Shown here piece by piece: positions 22,968 to 32,832 of a DNA stretch of 52,337 bases. The notes below the pieces were generated by a model. The model did no database searches, was not told where the DNA came from, and was given only the letters and a program-made list of their open reading frames with translations. The position numbers and the translations under genes were made by a program. This DNA comes from Salinimicrobium catena (GTDB taxonomy: Bacteria > Bacteroidota > Bacteroidia > Flavobacteriales > Flavobacteriaceae). Every line of letters begins with the position of its first letter. The first letter of the stretch is position 1. The DNA lies in contig NZ_FNGG01000011.1 of the NCBI RefSeq assembly GCF_900102915.1, positions 1-52,337 of the forward strand. Reading direction: 5' to 3'.

Positions 22968-24212
22968 CTATTTGCTGTACTTTTCTGCCGTTAGCTCGGC
23001 GATCTTTACGATCACTTCCACCGCTTTCTGCATGCTTTCTACAGGGACATACTCGTATTTTCCGTGGAAGTTATGGCCACCCGCAAAGATATTGGGGCAG
23101 GGAAGTCCCATGAAGCTGAGTTGTGCGCCGTCAGTTCCGCCGCGAATGGGCTTGATCACCGGGGTGATGTCGAGTTGTTTCATGGCTTCTTCGGCAATGT
23201 CAACAATGTGCTTCACCGGCTCCACTTTCTCACGCATATTAAAATACTGATCCTTGATCTCTACCGTTACGCAATCCCGTTCATATTGATCACAAATTTC
23301 TTTTGCCAGGTTTTGCATTACCTGCTTACGGGCTTCAAAGTGGTTGCGGTCGTGATCTCTTATGATGTAGTGCAGCTTTGTTTCTTCAACATCGCCTTCC
23401 ATTCCGTTGAGGTGAAAGAAACCTTGTCTTCCTTCTGTATGTTCGGGAGTTTCAAGCCTGGGTAGGGAATTGATGAAATCCTGGGCAATGTACATGCTGT
23501 TGATCATTTTGTCTTTAGCATAACCCGGGTGCACGCTTTTTCCGGTGACGGTAACCACCGCTCCGGCCGCATTGAAGTTCTCGTACTCCAGTTCGCCTAT
23601 CTGGCTGCCGTCCATGGTGTAAGCCCATTCGGCACCGAATTTTTTCACGTCGAACTTATGAGCCCCGCGGCCAATTTCTTCATCGGGAGTAAAACATACC
23701 CTGATCTTGCCATGTTTTACCTCGGGATGCTGCAGTAAATATTTCATGGCTTCCATGATCTCGGTAAGTCCGGCCTTGTCGTCTGCGCCAAGAAGAGTGG
23801 TACCATCTGTAGTGATCAGCGTATGGCCTTTATACTGAAGCAGGTCTTCGAAATAATCTGGGGAAAGAATGATATTCTTTTCCTTGTTCAAAACAATGTC
23901 TCCGCCATCGTAGTTTTCTATAAGCTGCGGATTCACGTTGGTTCCTGAAAAATCAGGCGTGGTGTCAAAATGTGCCACGAAACCTATGACCGGCACCTCA
24001 TGGTCTACGTTTGAAGGAAGGGTCGCCATCACATAAGCGTGTTCATCTATGCTCACCTCCTGCATGCCCATCTCTTCGAGTTCCGCTTTTAATTTATTGG
24101 CAAGGTCCCATTGTTTTTGAGTGCTGGGCGTGGTTTCACTGTTCTCGTCACTCTGGGTATCAATTTTCACATAACTGATGAAGCGATCTATAAGTTCCTG
24201 TTTATTGGTCAT
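22968..24212 (-). CDS. pepT: Peptidase T (tripeptide aminopeptidase)
   Basis: 414 residues, M20B metallopeptidase. The dinuclear zinc site is visible: HFDT ([14 protein letters not shown]), [39 protein letters not shown] and a C-terminal [12 protein letters not shown] His. It removes the N-terminal residue from tripeptides in the cytoplasm. Length and motif order agree with PepT rather than dipeptidase PepD. It is divergent from pyrD (110-nt gap to the revised pyrD start). Confidence 0.93.
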   Translation of the reverse strand: MTNKQELIDRFISYVKIDTQSDENSETTPSTQKQWDLANKLKAELEEMGMQEVSIDEHAYVMATLPSNVDHEVPVIGFVAHFDTTPDFSGTNVNPQLIENYDGGDIVLNKEKNIILSPDYFEDLLQYKGHTLITTDGTTLLGADDKAGLTEIMEAMKYLLQHPEVKHGKIRVCFTPDEEIGRGAHKFDVKKFGAEWAYTMDGSQIGELEYENFNAAGAVVTVTGKSVHPGYAKDKMINSMYIAQDFINSLPRLETPEHTEGRQGFFHLNGMEGDVEETKLHYIIRDHDRNHFEARKQVMQNLAKEICDQYERDCVTVEIKDQYFNMREKVEPVKHIVDIAEEAMKQLDITPVIKPIRGGTDGAQLSFMGLPCPNIFAGGHNFHGKYEYVPVESMQKAVEVIVKIAELTAEKYSK

Positions 24213-24299
24213 TTTTGCTGAAATTTCACCAAAATTAAGGAACTAATGACCAGCTTCAAAACCTTTTATGTTTTAGGATGATTTTCTTCGGGTTTGTGT

Positions 24300-24307
24300 T
24301 ACTTTTG
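24300..24307 (+). promoter_or_regulatory. Promoter of pyrD-LysE
   Basis: TACTTTTG matches TAnnTTTG. It lies downstream of an in-frame ATG at 24278 and 15 nt before the ATG at 24323, which supports the latter as the pyrD start. Confidence 0.6.
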
Positions 24308-24322
24308 CCGAAAACCAGTTCC

Positions 24323-25342
24323 ATGTACAAAACCCTGATTCAGCCGCTACTGTTTAAAATAGATCCTGAAACAGTACATCACTTCACCTTTTCTATGCTT
24401 CGGAAGTTGTTCAAACTTCCCATGGTAGAGCGGTTTGTAAAGTACAGGTTTCAGGTCGAAGACCCTCGGCTGGAAAGGGAGGTCTTCGGATTAAAATTCA
24501 AGAATCCTGTAGGACTGGCCGCCGGATTTGACAAGGACGCGAAATTGTTCAGGGAGCTTTCGGCCTTTGGCTTCGGATTTATAGAAATTGGAACCCTAAC
24601 TCCCAAACCGCAACCCGGAAACGAAAAGAAAAGACTATTCAGGCTTAAAAGTGACAAAGCCATCATTAACCGCATGGGTTTTAATAATGGCGGAGTGGCA
24701 GAAGCAGTGGAGCGTCTGAAAAAGAATAAAAATGTATTGATTGGGGGTAATATTGGAAAGAATAAAGTGACTCCTAATGATAGGGCGGTAGAGGATTATA
24801 TCATTTGCTTTGATGCCCTTTTTGATCATGTGGATTATTTCGTGGTGAACGTGAGTTCACCGAATACGCCAAACCTTCGGGAGCTGCAGGATAAGGAACC
24901 TTTGACCCGCTTGCTGAACACTCTGCAGGAGCGGAATGCTGCAAGACCTGTTCAAAAACCCATCCTATTAAAGATCGCACCGGACCTTACTGATTCGCAG
25001 TTACTGGATATCATTGATATTGTAAAGGAGACGAGGATCGCCGGGGTCATTGCAACAAATACCACAATTTCCCGAGAAGGACTTACTTCCGAAGAAAAGG
25101 ATGAGGTAGGAGGCTTGAGCGGAAAACCACTTACGAACAGAGCTACAGAAGTGATCAGGTTCCTTTCGGAAAAAAGCGGTAAAGCCTTCCCGATCATTGG
25201 TGTGGGTGGGATCATGTCGGCTGAAGATGCCATGGAAAAACTGGAGGCGGGTGCCAGCCTGGTGCAGTTGTATACCGGCTTTATTTATGAAGGGCCTGAA
25301 TTGATCAAAGAGATCAACAAAGAAATCTTAAGACGGTCGTAG
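24323..25342 (+). CDS. pyrD: Dihydroorotate dehydrogenase, quinone-dependent (class 2)
   Basis: 339 residues from the ATG at 24323. An in-frame ATG at 24278 lies upstream of the promoter and would add 15 residues not expected in the family, so it was rejected. N-terminal helices ([21 protein letters not shown]) mark the membrane-associated class 2 enzymes. [17 protein letters not shown], the [18 protein letters not shown] block, [14 protein letters not shown] (catalytic Ser region) and [28 protein letters not shown] (FMN phosphate site) are present. It oxidises dihydroorotate to orotate in pyrimidine synthesis, passing electrons to the quinone pool. The stop overlaps the GTG start of the LysE gene (TAGTG). 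Confidence 0.93.
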   Translation: MYKTLIQPLLFKIDPETVHHFTFSMLRKLFKLPMVERFVKYRFQVEDPRLEREVFGLKFKNPVGLAAGFDKDAKLFRELSAFGFGFIEIGTLTPKPQPGNEKKRLFRLKSDKAIINRMGFNNGGVAEAVERLKKNKNVLIGGNIGKNKVTPNDRAVEDYIICFDALFDHVDYFVVNVSSPNTPNLRELQDKEPLTRLLNTLQERNAARPVQKPILLKIAPDLTDSQLLDIIDIVKETRIAGVIATNTTISREGLTSEEKDEVGGLSGKPLTNRATEVIRFLSEKSGKAFPIIGVGGIMSAEDAMEKLEAGASLVQLYTGFIYEGPELIKEINKEILRRS

Positions 25343-25959
25343 TGCTTGAGCAGATCATCCCTTTCTTAACTGCTTCTATCCTCCTCACTATCTCACCGGG
25401 ACCCGACATAATCTACGTGCTGGTACAGGGGATGACCAATGGGAAAAAGTACGGAGTGATGACCGCCTTTGGGCTGGTCTCCGGAATAATTGTTCATACC
25501 AGCCTGGTGGCGTTCGGGATCTCTGCAATTCTAAAGCAATCGGAAATTTTATTTTTGATCATTAAACTTTTTGGTGCGGGTTACCTGTTGTATCTCGCAT
25601 ACCAGGTGTACAAGAGCGATCCTTCTATTAAGGTGAACTCAGAAAACGGAGGGCTAAAGAAGGGCCTGTCGTCCCTATACAAGAGGGGATTTTTAATGAA
25701 CGTGTTAAATCCAAAGGTAGCCATCTTTTTCCTGGCTTTCTTTCCGGGTTTTCTATGGGAACCCTCCGGTAATACCGTCGCACAGTTCTATTTGCTGGGA
25801 TTCCTCTTCATGCTGCAGGCTTTTTTGATCTTTTCTACAGTGGCCGTCCTGGCGGGAAAGATCTCGGGGTATTTACAAAAGCACCCTCATTCTGGTGTTG
25901 TTTTCAAATGGCTCCAGGTCATTGTGTTCCTGGGAATAGCCGGATTTATTCTAATATAA
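25342..25959 (+). CDS. LysE/RhtB-family amino acid exporter
   Basis: 205 residues, GTG start overlapping the pyrD stop. Six hydrophobic segments and the family motif SPGPDIIYVLVQGMTNGKKYGVMTAFGL near the N-terminus; GFLMNVLNPKVAIFFLAFFPGF in the middle. LysE-type proteins export amino acids or related small molecules. Substrate unknown. The stop is followed by 21 nt and then a long heptamer array. Confidence 0.9.
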   Translation: MLEQIIPFLTASILLTISPGPDIIYVLVQGMTNGKKYGVMTAFGLVSGIIVHTSLVAFGISAILKQSEILFLIIKLFGAGYLLYLAYQVYKSDPSIKVNSENGGLKKGLSSLYKRGFLMNVLNPKVAIFFLAFFPGFLWEPSGNTVAQFYLLGFLFMLQAFLIFSTVAVLAGKISGYLQKHPHSGVVFKWLQVIVFLGIAGFILI

Positions 25960-26043
25960 ATTCCAGATCCCCATCCTAAAGACTACAGACTACAGACTAC
26001 GAACCATAAACAATAAACAATAAACAATAAACAATAAACAAGA
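25960..26043 (+). repeat. Heptamer array with drifting unit after the LysE-family gene
   Basis: From 25981: GACTACA twice, GACTACG, AACCATA, AACAATA four times, AACAAGA. The unit changes from GACTACA to AACAATA inside one array without losing the 7-nt phase. The first clear unit lies exactly 21 nt (three periods) after the TAA. Confidence 0.92.
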
Positions 26044-26065
26044 TTTACCAGTTTTCCTAAAATCG

Positions 26066-26073
26066 TATATTTG
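26066..26073 (+). promoter_or_regulatory. Promoter of the HMG-CoA lyase gene
   Basis: TATATTTG matches TAnnTTTG and ends 5 nt before the ATG at 26079, implying a leaderless transcript. Confidence 0.65.
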
Positions 26074-26078
26074 AGCCT

Positions 26079-26942
26079 ATGGGGAAAATTAAGATTATCG
26101 AATGCCCGCGCGACGCCATGCAGGGAATAAAGGATTTCATTCCGACCGAGAAAAAGGTCCAATACATACAATCTCTATTGCGTTGCGGATTTGATACCAT
26201 TGACTTCGGAAGTTTTGTTTCTCCCAAAGCCATTCCGCAAATGGCCGATACCGCCGAAGTCCTCTCCAAACTTGACCTTTCCAGAACCAAAAGCAAGTTG
26301 CTGGCCATTGTGGCCAATACGCGTGGCGCACAGGATGCCTCACAGCATCCGGAGATCGATTACCTGGGCTATCCTTTTTCCATTTCAGAGAACTTCCAGA
26401 TGCGAAACACCCATAAGACCATTACCCAATCGGTAGAGACCCTGCAGGAGATCCTTGATATTGCCGACAGTAAGAATAAAGAGGTGGTCGCTTACCTTTC
26501 CATGGGCTTCGGAAATCCTTACGGGGACCCGTGGAACGTTGAGATCGTGGGCGAATGGACCGAAAAGTTATCGGGAATGGGAGTGAAGATCCTTTCGCTT
26601 TCTGATACCATAGGCAGTTCCACTCCCGAAGTGATCGAATATCTTTTTTCGAATCTTATTCCGAAGTATCCAAAAATAGAATTCGGGGCGCACCTTCATA
26701 CCACCCCTACAAAATGGTTTGAAAAGGTAGACGCGGCCTACAGGTCGGGCTGTGTGCGCTTTGACGGAGCCATCCAGGGTTTTGGTGGTTGCCCCATGGC
26801 CAAGGACGAACTCACCGGGAATATGCCTACAGAAAAGCTGCTTTCTTACTTCACTTCCCGAAAAGCAGATACTCATGTCAAGATGATGAGTTTTGAATCT
26901 GCTCATAATGAGGCAACTAAGGTTTTTTCTGCGTACCATTAG
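26079..26942 (+). CDS. Hydroxymethylglutaryl-CoA lyase
   Basis: 287 residues, HMGL-like TIM barrel. N-terminal ECPRDAMQGIKDFIPTEKKVQYI (substrate/metal site, Arg and Asp retained), GFDTIDFGSFVSPKAIPQMADT, the metal-binding HLHTT, and the C-terminal catalytic loop GGCPMAKDELTGNMPTE with its Cys. It cleaves HMG-CoA to acetoacetate and acetyl-CoA, the last step of leucine breakdown. The probable promoter sits so close that the mRNA has no or almost no leader. Related family members (citramalate or homocitrate synthases) are larger. Confidence 0.9.
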   Translation: MGKIKIIECPRDAMQGIKDFIPTEKKVQYIQSLLRCGFDTIDFGSFVSPKAIPQMADTAEVLSKLDLSRTKSKLLAIVANTRGAQDASQHPEIDYLGYPFSISENFQMRNTHKTITQSVETLQEILDIADSKNKEVVAYLSMGFGNPYGDPWNVEIVGEWTEKLSGMGVKILSLSDTIGSSTPEVIEYLFSNLIPKYPKIEFGAHLHTTPTKWFEKVDAAYRSGCVRFDGAIQGFGGCPMAKDELTGNMPTEKLLSYFTSRKADTHVKMMSFESAHNEATKVFSAYH

Positions 26943-27005
26943 TAAATACAATGGTTTCGGCGGCTTTCCATTAAAATATTTTATTTGAATTTAATCTAAA
27001 TAAGC

Positions 27006-27036
27006 TTGGGCGATAGATGCTGCTAGCCTATATTTG
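27006..27036 (+). promoter_or_regulatory. Promoter of the 27070 porin gene
   Basis: TTG at 27006-27008, 20 nt, TATATTTG at 27029-27036; ATG 33 nt downstream. Both elements and spacing fit the Bacteroidota consensus. Confidence 0.7.
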
Positions 27037-27069
27037 CGCCATTATTTTAAACAAGTCTAAATAAGAATC

Positions 27070-28236
27070 ATGAAAAAGTTTTTACTTTCATTAGCGATTG
27101 GAGCCACTACTGCAGTTTCAGTTGCGCAAACCCAGCAGGATTCCATCACTTTTGATCCTCAATATCAACAAAACTCTGCTCAAAGGGTTCTGTCTGCGAA
27201 CAATGACGCGGTAACTCTTGGGGCTTACGGAGAGGTGACCTATAACCAGCCTGAAGGTGACAACGGAGAGCTGGATGTGCAGCGCCTTGTTATGCTGTTA
27301 GGGTACCAGTTCACAGATAAGGTGCAGTTCTTCACCGAGATCGAATTTGAACATGTGGAAGAAGTGTATGTAGAGCAAGCATTTGTGAACTATAACATTG
27401 CCAACAATGTTAATTTAAGAGCCGGTCTTATGTTAGTGCCAATGGGTATCATAAATGAGTACCACGAGCCAACTACTTTTAACGGGGTGGAAAGACCAGC
27501 CATCGCCGGATCTATCGTGCCTACCACCTGGAGAGAGATCGGGGTTGGGGTGAACGGAAGGATCAATTCGGCTTCTCTTGCTTACCAGGCTTATATTTTT
27601 AACGGTTTCCAGTCTACCACTTCAGATGGAACAGGCCTTCTTAAGGGAAGCAACGGACTTCGCGGCGGACGTCAAAAAGGGATAAAATCTACAGTGAATA
27701 CGCCAAACCTTTCTGCTAAATTGGAATACTTCGGAATTCTTGGAATGAGACTGGGCCTTGCCGGTTACTTCGGAAGAACTCAGGCTGCAGATGAAGTTGA
27801 CATGCTTGACGGTGCCGACATAGGAATGTCTATGGTAGGTCTGGATGCGCGTTATGTGTACCAGCGTTTCACTGCGAGAGGTGAGTTCATCTACGCTTCA
27901 CTTACAGATACCGACGATTATAACGCCCTTACCGGAAGAGATCTTGGAAGTGCACTTTCTGGCTGGTATGCAGAGGCAGCTTATAACCTGTTGCCAATGA
28001 CCAACAAGCAAAAGCTTTTCGCCTTTGCACGTTATGAAGATTATGATACTCATGCTGATACTGCCGGAAGCCTGGTTGAAAATCCTGCTTACGACAGAAA
28101 TGATATCACCATGGGACTTAGCTATCACATTGCGCCGGGTGTGGTTTTCAAAGGAGATTACCAGATCAAGGACAATGCTGTTGAAGGGGCAGATGCCAAG
28201 AATCAGCTCAACTTTGGAGTTGGGGTATGGTTCTAA
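27070..28236 (+). CDS. Outer membrane porin
   Basis: 388 residues. Signal peptide 1-20 (MKKFLLSLAIGATTAVSVAQ). The rest is a beta-barrel with alternating strands and turn-rich loops: VTLGAYGEVTYNQPEGDNGELDVQRLVMLLGYQF, FFTEIEFEHVEEVYVEQAFVNYNIANNVNLRAGLMLVPMGIINEYHEP, ending FGVGVWF with a C-terminal Phe as in outer membrane proteins. It belongs to the porin type common in Bacteroidota, related to the OprO/OprP group. Substrate not known. It lies upstream of the FMN-binding protein gene but is separated by a hairpin and a second promoter, so joint function is only suggested. Confidence 0.8.
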   Translation: MKKFLLSLAIGATTAVSVAQTQQDSITFDPQYQQNSAQRVLSANNDAVTLGAYGEVTYNQPEGDNGELDVQRLVMLLGYQFTDKVQFFTEIEFEHVEEVYVEQAFVNYNIANNVNLRAGLMLVPMGIINEYHEPTTFNGVERPAIAGSIVPTTWREIGVGVNGRINSASLAYQAYIFNGFQSTTSDGTGLLKGSNGLRGGRQKGIKSTVNTPNLSAKLEYFGILGMRLGLAGYFGRTQAADEVDMLDGADIGMSMVGLDARYVYQRFTARGEFIYASLTDTDDYNALTGRDLGSALSGWYAEAAYNLLPMTNKQKLFAFARYEDYDTHADTAGSLVENPAYDRNDITMGLSYHIAPGVVFKGDYQIKDNAVEGADAKNQLNFGVGVWF

Positions 28237-28258
28237 ACCAATAAAGTTGATAGTGCTG

Positions 28259-28289
28259 CAGTCGGGGAGAAGCTGGTTCTTCCCGACTG
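28259..28289 (+). terminator. Hairpin after the porin gene
   Basis: CAGTCGGG (28259-28266) pairs with CCCGACTG (28282-28289), extended by GAGAA/TTCTT. No T-run follows, so it is either a weak terminator or an mRNA 3' stabiliser. Confidence 0.6.
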
Positions 28290-28301
28290 TTGGCATATAA
28301 T

Positions 28302-28333
28302 TTGCCCAAAGAGGGAATAAATACTTAATTTTG
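28302..28333 (+). promoter_or_regulatory. Promoter of the FMN-binding protein gene
   Basis: TTG (28302-28304), 21 nt, TAATTTTG (28326-28333); ends 5 nt before the ATG at 28339, implying a leaderless transcript. Confidence 0.7.
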
Positions 28334-28338
28334 CAGCG

Positions 28339-28863
28339 ATGAAAAAATTTGGAATTCTTACCGCACTTTTGTTGATCCTGCCTTTTGTGCTGTCTTTTGC
28401 AGTCCTGAATGGCCTGGATAAAAAGATAGATCGTGAGATCAAAGAGGAGTTCGAAGTTACCGATTATTCTCATGAAGGGGTAGAGGTTTCAAAGGAACTG
28501 CACCAAAAGTTGCCTTCAAGAGTTTCAAAAGACAATTTTTTCAGGCTAAAAAATAACGGGGAACTTCTTGGCTATGCCTATCTTGATCGGGCACCAAGCA
28601 AGACGGCAGAATTCGATTACCTGGTGATCTTTGATAAAGACCTGGCTATTGCCCGCACCAAAGTGCTGGTCTACCGCGAGGAATATGGCGGGGAGATTGG
28701 CAGCAGACGGTGGCTGCGACAGTTCACCGGAAAGTCTAAAGCCAGTGAGCTGGACCATATAGCCGCTATCTCCGGTGCTACCATTTCGGTGAGATCCATG
28801 AAGAATGCCGTGAAGGATATTCTTGTCAGTGTGGAGATCCTTCAAAAAAATAATGCGCTTTAA
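28339..28863 (+). CDS. FMN-binding domain protein, membrane-anchored
   Basis: 174 residues. One N-terminal membrane anchor (about 5-25), then a domain of about 120 residues ending in SGATISVRSMKNAVKDIL. SGATIS fits the [S/D]GA[T/S]xS/T motif where FMN is attached covalently to Thr in NqrC, RnfG and related proteins by the flavin transferase ApbE. Preceding blocks (LGYAYLDRAP, FDYLVIFDKDLAIARTKVLVYREEYG, GGEIGSRRWLRQFTGK) are typical of this domain. It should carry electrons on the periplasmic side. Its stop overlaps the start of a four-TM protein (TAATG), so the two are coupled. No apbE was found in the window. Confidence 0.85.
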   Translation: MKKFGILTALLLILPFVLSFAVLNGLDKKIDREIKEEFEVTDYSHEGVEVSKELHQKLPSRVSKDNFFRLKNNGELLGYAYLDRAPSKTAEFDYLVIFDKDLAIARTKVLVYREEYGGEIGSRRWLRQFTGKSKASELDHIAAISGATISVRSMKNAVKDILVSVEILQKNNAL

Positions 28864-29372
28864 TGCAATATAACGGGCTACTTTTAACACTTCCGCGGGA
28901 AATAAGATCTTTCCTGGCTGTCTTTGTAATGGTGTTGAGCGTAGGCTATTTTACAGGTTTGCTTTTTGTAGGTCAAACGGAAACTACCACTCCTGCAGGG
29001 ATCGAAGAAAATTACCTGGGTAACGAGGAAGATCTCGATGCAGAAGTGATGAAATTCAAGAAAGGTGAGCGCGAAATGCTCACCATCATCCATACGCACA
29101 TCCTGTCAATGTCTTTTATCTTCTTTCTTTTGGGAGGGATAGTGCTGCTGACAAAGTTGCCAAAAGGCTTTAAATTCATCCTTATCCTTGAACCTTTCTT
29201 TTCCATTCTTGCCACGTTCGGCGGGATCTATTTTGTCTGGAAAGGAGTAGAATGGGTCAAGTACCTGGTGCTGGTTTCCGGAATTTTAATGACCGCTATC
29301 TTCATTACTTCGGTGGTCATTGTGCTTTACCAGTTGCTTTTCAAAAAAGGCAAAACAGAGGCTTCTTTCTAA
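28863..29372 (+). CDS. Four-TM membrane protein coupled to the FMN-binding protein
   Basis: 169 residues, not recognised. Hydrophobic segments at about 15-36, 75-97, 103-125 and 131-160, with a charged acidic loop (about 37-72, rich in Glu) between TM1 and TM2. Two His at the start of TM2 (TIIHTHILSMSF) could be metal or haem ligands, but there is no further haem motif. It starts inside the stop of the FMN-binding gene. An inner membrane electron-transfer partner for the flavoprotein is a reasonable guess from the coupling alone. It is followed by guaB with its own promoter. Confidence 0.75.
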   Translation: MQYNGLLLTLPREIRSFLAVFVMVLSVGYFTGLLFVGQTETTTPAGIEENYLGNEEDLDAEVMKFKKGEREMLTIIHTHILSMSFIFFLLGGIVLLTKLPKGFKFILILEPFFSILATFGGIYFVWKGVEWVKYLVLVSGILMTAIFITSVVIVLYQLLFKKGKTEASF

Positions 29373-29441
29373 GCTTTCAGCTAAATGCTGGAAAAGCAAA
29401 TAATTACCGCTCTTATTTCCATTATTGTTATTTAAAGAACG

Positions 29442-29449
29442 TATATTTG
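29442..29449 (+). promoter_or_regulatory. Promoter of guaB
   Basis: TATATTTG matches TAnnTTTG, 23 nt before the ATG; a TTG lies 14 nt upstream, a short spacing. Confidence 0.6.
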
Positions 29450-29460
29450 CACGCAATTAA

Positions 29461-30945
<1,485 letters not shown>

Positions 30946-30961
30946 TTAGAAACCACAGCAT

Positions 30962-30994
30962 AAAAAAAGGCTTTATCAAATGATAAAGCCTTTT
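30962..30994. terminator. Bidirectional terminator between guaB and ompH
   Basis: A-run, GGCTTTATCA / TGATAAAGCC stem, T-run. Shared by the converging genes. Confidence 0.9.
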
Positions 30995-31014
30995 CTGTTT
31001 TTTGGCTGAAAAGA

Positions 31015-31524
31015 TTATTCTTTAGGAGTGATTCCGAGTTTTGTCAGCACCTTGATTGTAATGTCATGTTCTTCGGAAGCGAAGGCCAGCGCATTTCCGC
31101 CTGCGTGCAGGATCTGGGTATAACCTTCTTCCTGGATCACCTGCAGCATGGCAGTGTTGATCTTCTCGTATAGCGGCTGTGTGAGTTCGTTCCTTTTCAT
31201 TTGCATCATTACCGAAGCTTTTTGCCTGAAGTTCTTTATGTCATTTTCAAGGCTGATGATCTCTGTTTCCTTGGTTTTCTTTTCTTCTTCGGAATAGGTG
31301 CTGTTGTTTTCCTGGTAATCTTTTACCAGCGCCTCATAATTTGCGATGGTGGTTTCCAGGTCTTTCTGAAGTTCGGTGTTGTAGGTTTTTAAGCCTTCAT
31401 TTACCTCCGTCATTTCCGGAAGCTGATTAAGAATGTAATCTGCATCAATGGTTCCCACTTTGGTTTGCGCGAATGAAGCCAGGGAAAGAAGGACAAAACT
31501 GAAGGTGAATATTAGTTTTTTCAT
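31015..31524 (-). CDS. OmpH/Skp-family periplasmic chaperone
   Basis: About 169 residues from the ATG at 31524-31522, where a clear signal peptide begins (MKKLIFTFSFVLLSLASFAQ). An in-frame ATG at 31590 would place 22 unrelated residues before the signal and was rejected. The mature protein has a beta segment (TKVGTIDADYILNQLPE), a long coiled coil (about 45-115, rich in Glu and Lys) and a C-terminal beta segment, the jellyfish-tentacle layout of Skp. It should carry unfolded outer membrane proteins across the periplasm, in line with the SurA-like genes nearby. Confidence 0.88.
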   Translation of the reverse strand: MKKLIFTFSFVLLSLASFAQTKVGTIDADYILNQLPEMTEVNEGLKTYNTELQKDLETTIANYEALVKDYQENNSTYSEEEKKTKETEIISLENDIKNFRQKASVMMQMKRNELTQPLYEKINTAMLQVIQEEGYTQILHAGGNALAFASEEHDITIKVLTKLGITPKE

Positions 31525-31603
31525 GAAAAAGTTATTTGTTAGTGCAGCAAATATAATCGGGCGGGCTGATTTATCGGGATTTATGCCCAACTTTTTTGCT
31601 TTT

Positions 31604-31858
31604 CTATCCGTTATAGACCTGTCCGCGATGAGGCTTCAGGGCATCCCTTACCGGCGGCATCAGCTTTTCTTCGATCACCAGGTAGGCGATAAAGTGGTTG
31701 TCTGAAACGCTTTCAGAACCTGAAATATTTGATGAAGATCCATTCTTAAGGAGGTATTCCTTCAGGTGGATTGCATGGTGCTGGGCAGTACGTTCGGCAT
31801 CGGGGCCGTGAAAATCCCAGATCAGTTTGAGTTTTCGGTTTTCAGGTCGTTTTTCCAT
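31604..31858 (-). CDS. Small conserved protein of unknown function (84 aa)
   Basis: 84 residues: KLIWDFHGPDAERTAQHHAIHLKEYLLKNG, a short Ser-rich linker, then NHFIAYLVIEEKLMPPVRDALKPHRG. I recall similar short proteins in flavobacteria but know no function. It is His-rich (six His), has no signal peptide, and is predicted alpha/beta, in the manner of small ferredoxin-like folds. It lies upstream of ompH on the same strand (79-nt gap). The composition and an even spread of conserved-looking residues suggest a real gene rather than a chance frame. Confidence 0.65.
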   Translation of the reverse strand: MEKRPENRKLKLIWDFHGPDAERTAQHHAIHLKEYLLKNGSSSNISGSESVSDNHFIAYLVIEEKLMPPVRDALKPHRGQVYNG

Positions 31859-31915
31859 TCAAAAATCATTTCGGCAAAGGTAATTTTTATTCCCTGGTTT
31901 CGTTAGTCTAAGAAG

Positions 31916-31945
31916 TTGGTAAACATACCAGAATTCTTATTTTTG
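31916..31945 (+). promoter_or_regulatory. Promoter of the PpiC-like / SurA operon
   Basis: TTG (31916-31918), 19 nt, TATTTTTG (31938-31945), 26 nt before the TTG start codon at 31972. Confidence 0.7.
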
Positions 31946-31971
31946 CCTACACACTAATTCAGAAGGAACAG

Positions 31972-32832
31972 TTGACGAGACTTGTTAAATTTACCATTGC
32001 AGCTATTTTAGGAACTTTGTTCACCGGCTGTGACCTTTTTGAAAAGACCGAAGACAGAGTTGTGATCGCCAGGGTCAATGACTCTTACCTCTATAAGGAA
32101 GATGTCGCATCTCTTATTGCTGAAAATACTTCTCCCGAGGACAGTGCGCTTATCGTTTCCAGTTTCATCAACAGGTGGGCCACTCAAAGGCTGCTGATTG
32201 ACAGGGCAAAAGTGAACCTGAGCGAGCGGCAGCAGCGGGAATTTGATCAGCTGGTGCAGAATTACAAGAATGAGCTTTATGCCAAGGCGTATACAGATGT
32301 GATCGTGGGCAGGGAGCTGGACACTGCCGTCAATCTAAATGAAGCAGAGGAGTATTACCAAAAGAACGGGGAAAATTTCCTTCTTAATGAAAACCTCCTT
32401 AAATTGAGGTATATCAACCTGACCAAAGACAATAAGGATTTCGATCTTATCAAGACCCGCTTCAGGAGGTTCAATAATGAAGATAAGGAAGCACTTCTGG
32501 AAATGGCCATTCAGTTCAATTCCTATTCACTGAATGATTCGGTTTGGGTAAAAAGCAAGCAGGTTTATGACAAGATCAGGCCGCTTACCCCCGAAAATGA
32601 TGATGATTTATTAAAAAAACAGAATTTTTTACAGCTTGAAGACTCATTAGGAGTATATTTGATCTCTGTTGAAGACGTTAAATTACGCAACGAGCAGGCT
32701 CCTCTGGAATACTCTTTGCCAAGTGTGAAGCAGATCCTTCTCAACAAAAGAAAGCTGGAGCTCATAAAGAAATTAGAAAAAGACATTACTCAAGATGCTA
32801 TTAAAAACGACAAATTTGAAATCTATAATTAA
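31972..32832 (+). CDS. PpiC/SurA-like peptidyl-prolyl isomerase lipoprotein
   Basis: 286 residues from a TTG start at 31972, preceded by AGAAGGAAC, one of the few Shine-Dalgarno-like sites in the window. Lipoprotein signal with lipobox FTGC. The body resembles the N-terminal SurA_N helical chaperone fold (IARVNDSYLYKEDVASLIA..., then long helices) and the end has a parvulin-like SLPSVKQILLNKRKLELIKKLEKDI. A complete parvulin catalytic domain is not evident, so it may be a chaperone without isomerase activity. It overlaps the SurA-like gene that follows, and both probably assist outer membrane protein folding. Confidence 0.75.
   Translation: MTRLVKFTIAAILGTLFTGCDLFEKTEDRVVIARVNDSYLYKEDVASLIAENTSPEDSALIVSSFINRWATQRLLIDRAKVNLSERQQREFDQLVQNYKNELYAKAYTDVIVGRELDTAVNLNEAEEYYQKNGENFLLNENLLKLRYINLTKDNKDFDLIKTRFRRFNNEDKEALLEMAIQFNSYSLNDSVWVKSKQVYDKIRPLTPENDDDLLKKQNFLQLEDSLGVYLISVEDVKLRNEQAPLEYSLPSVKQILLNKRKLELIKKLEKDITQDAIKNDKFEIYN

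Noticed and set aside
24278-24322. Upstream ATG of pyrD
   Set aside because: It precedes the TAnnTTTG box and adds residues not typical of class 2 enzymes.
25983-26171. Minus-strand frame ending in a periodic VYCL-type stretch
   Set aside because: The pattern is the heptamer array read as codons, and the frame overlaps the HMG-CoA lyase start.
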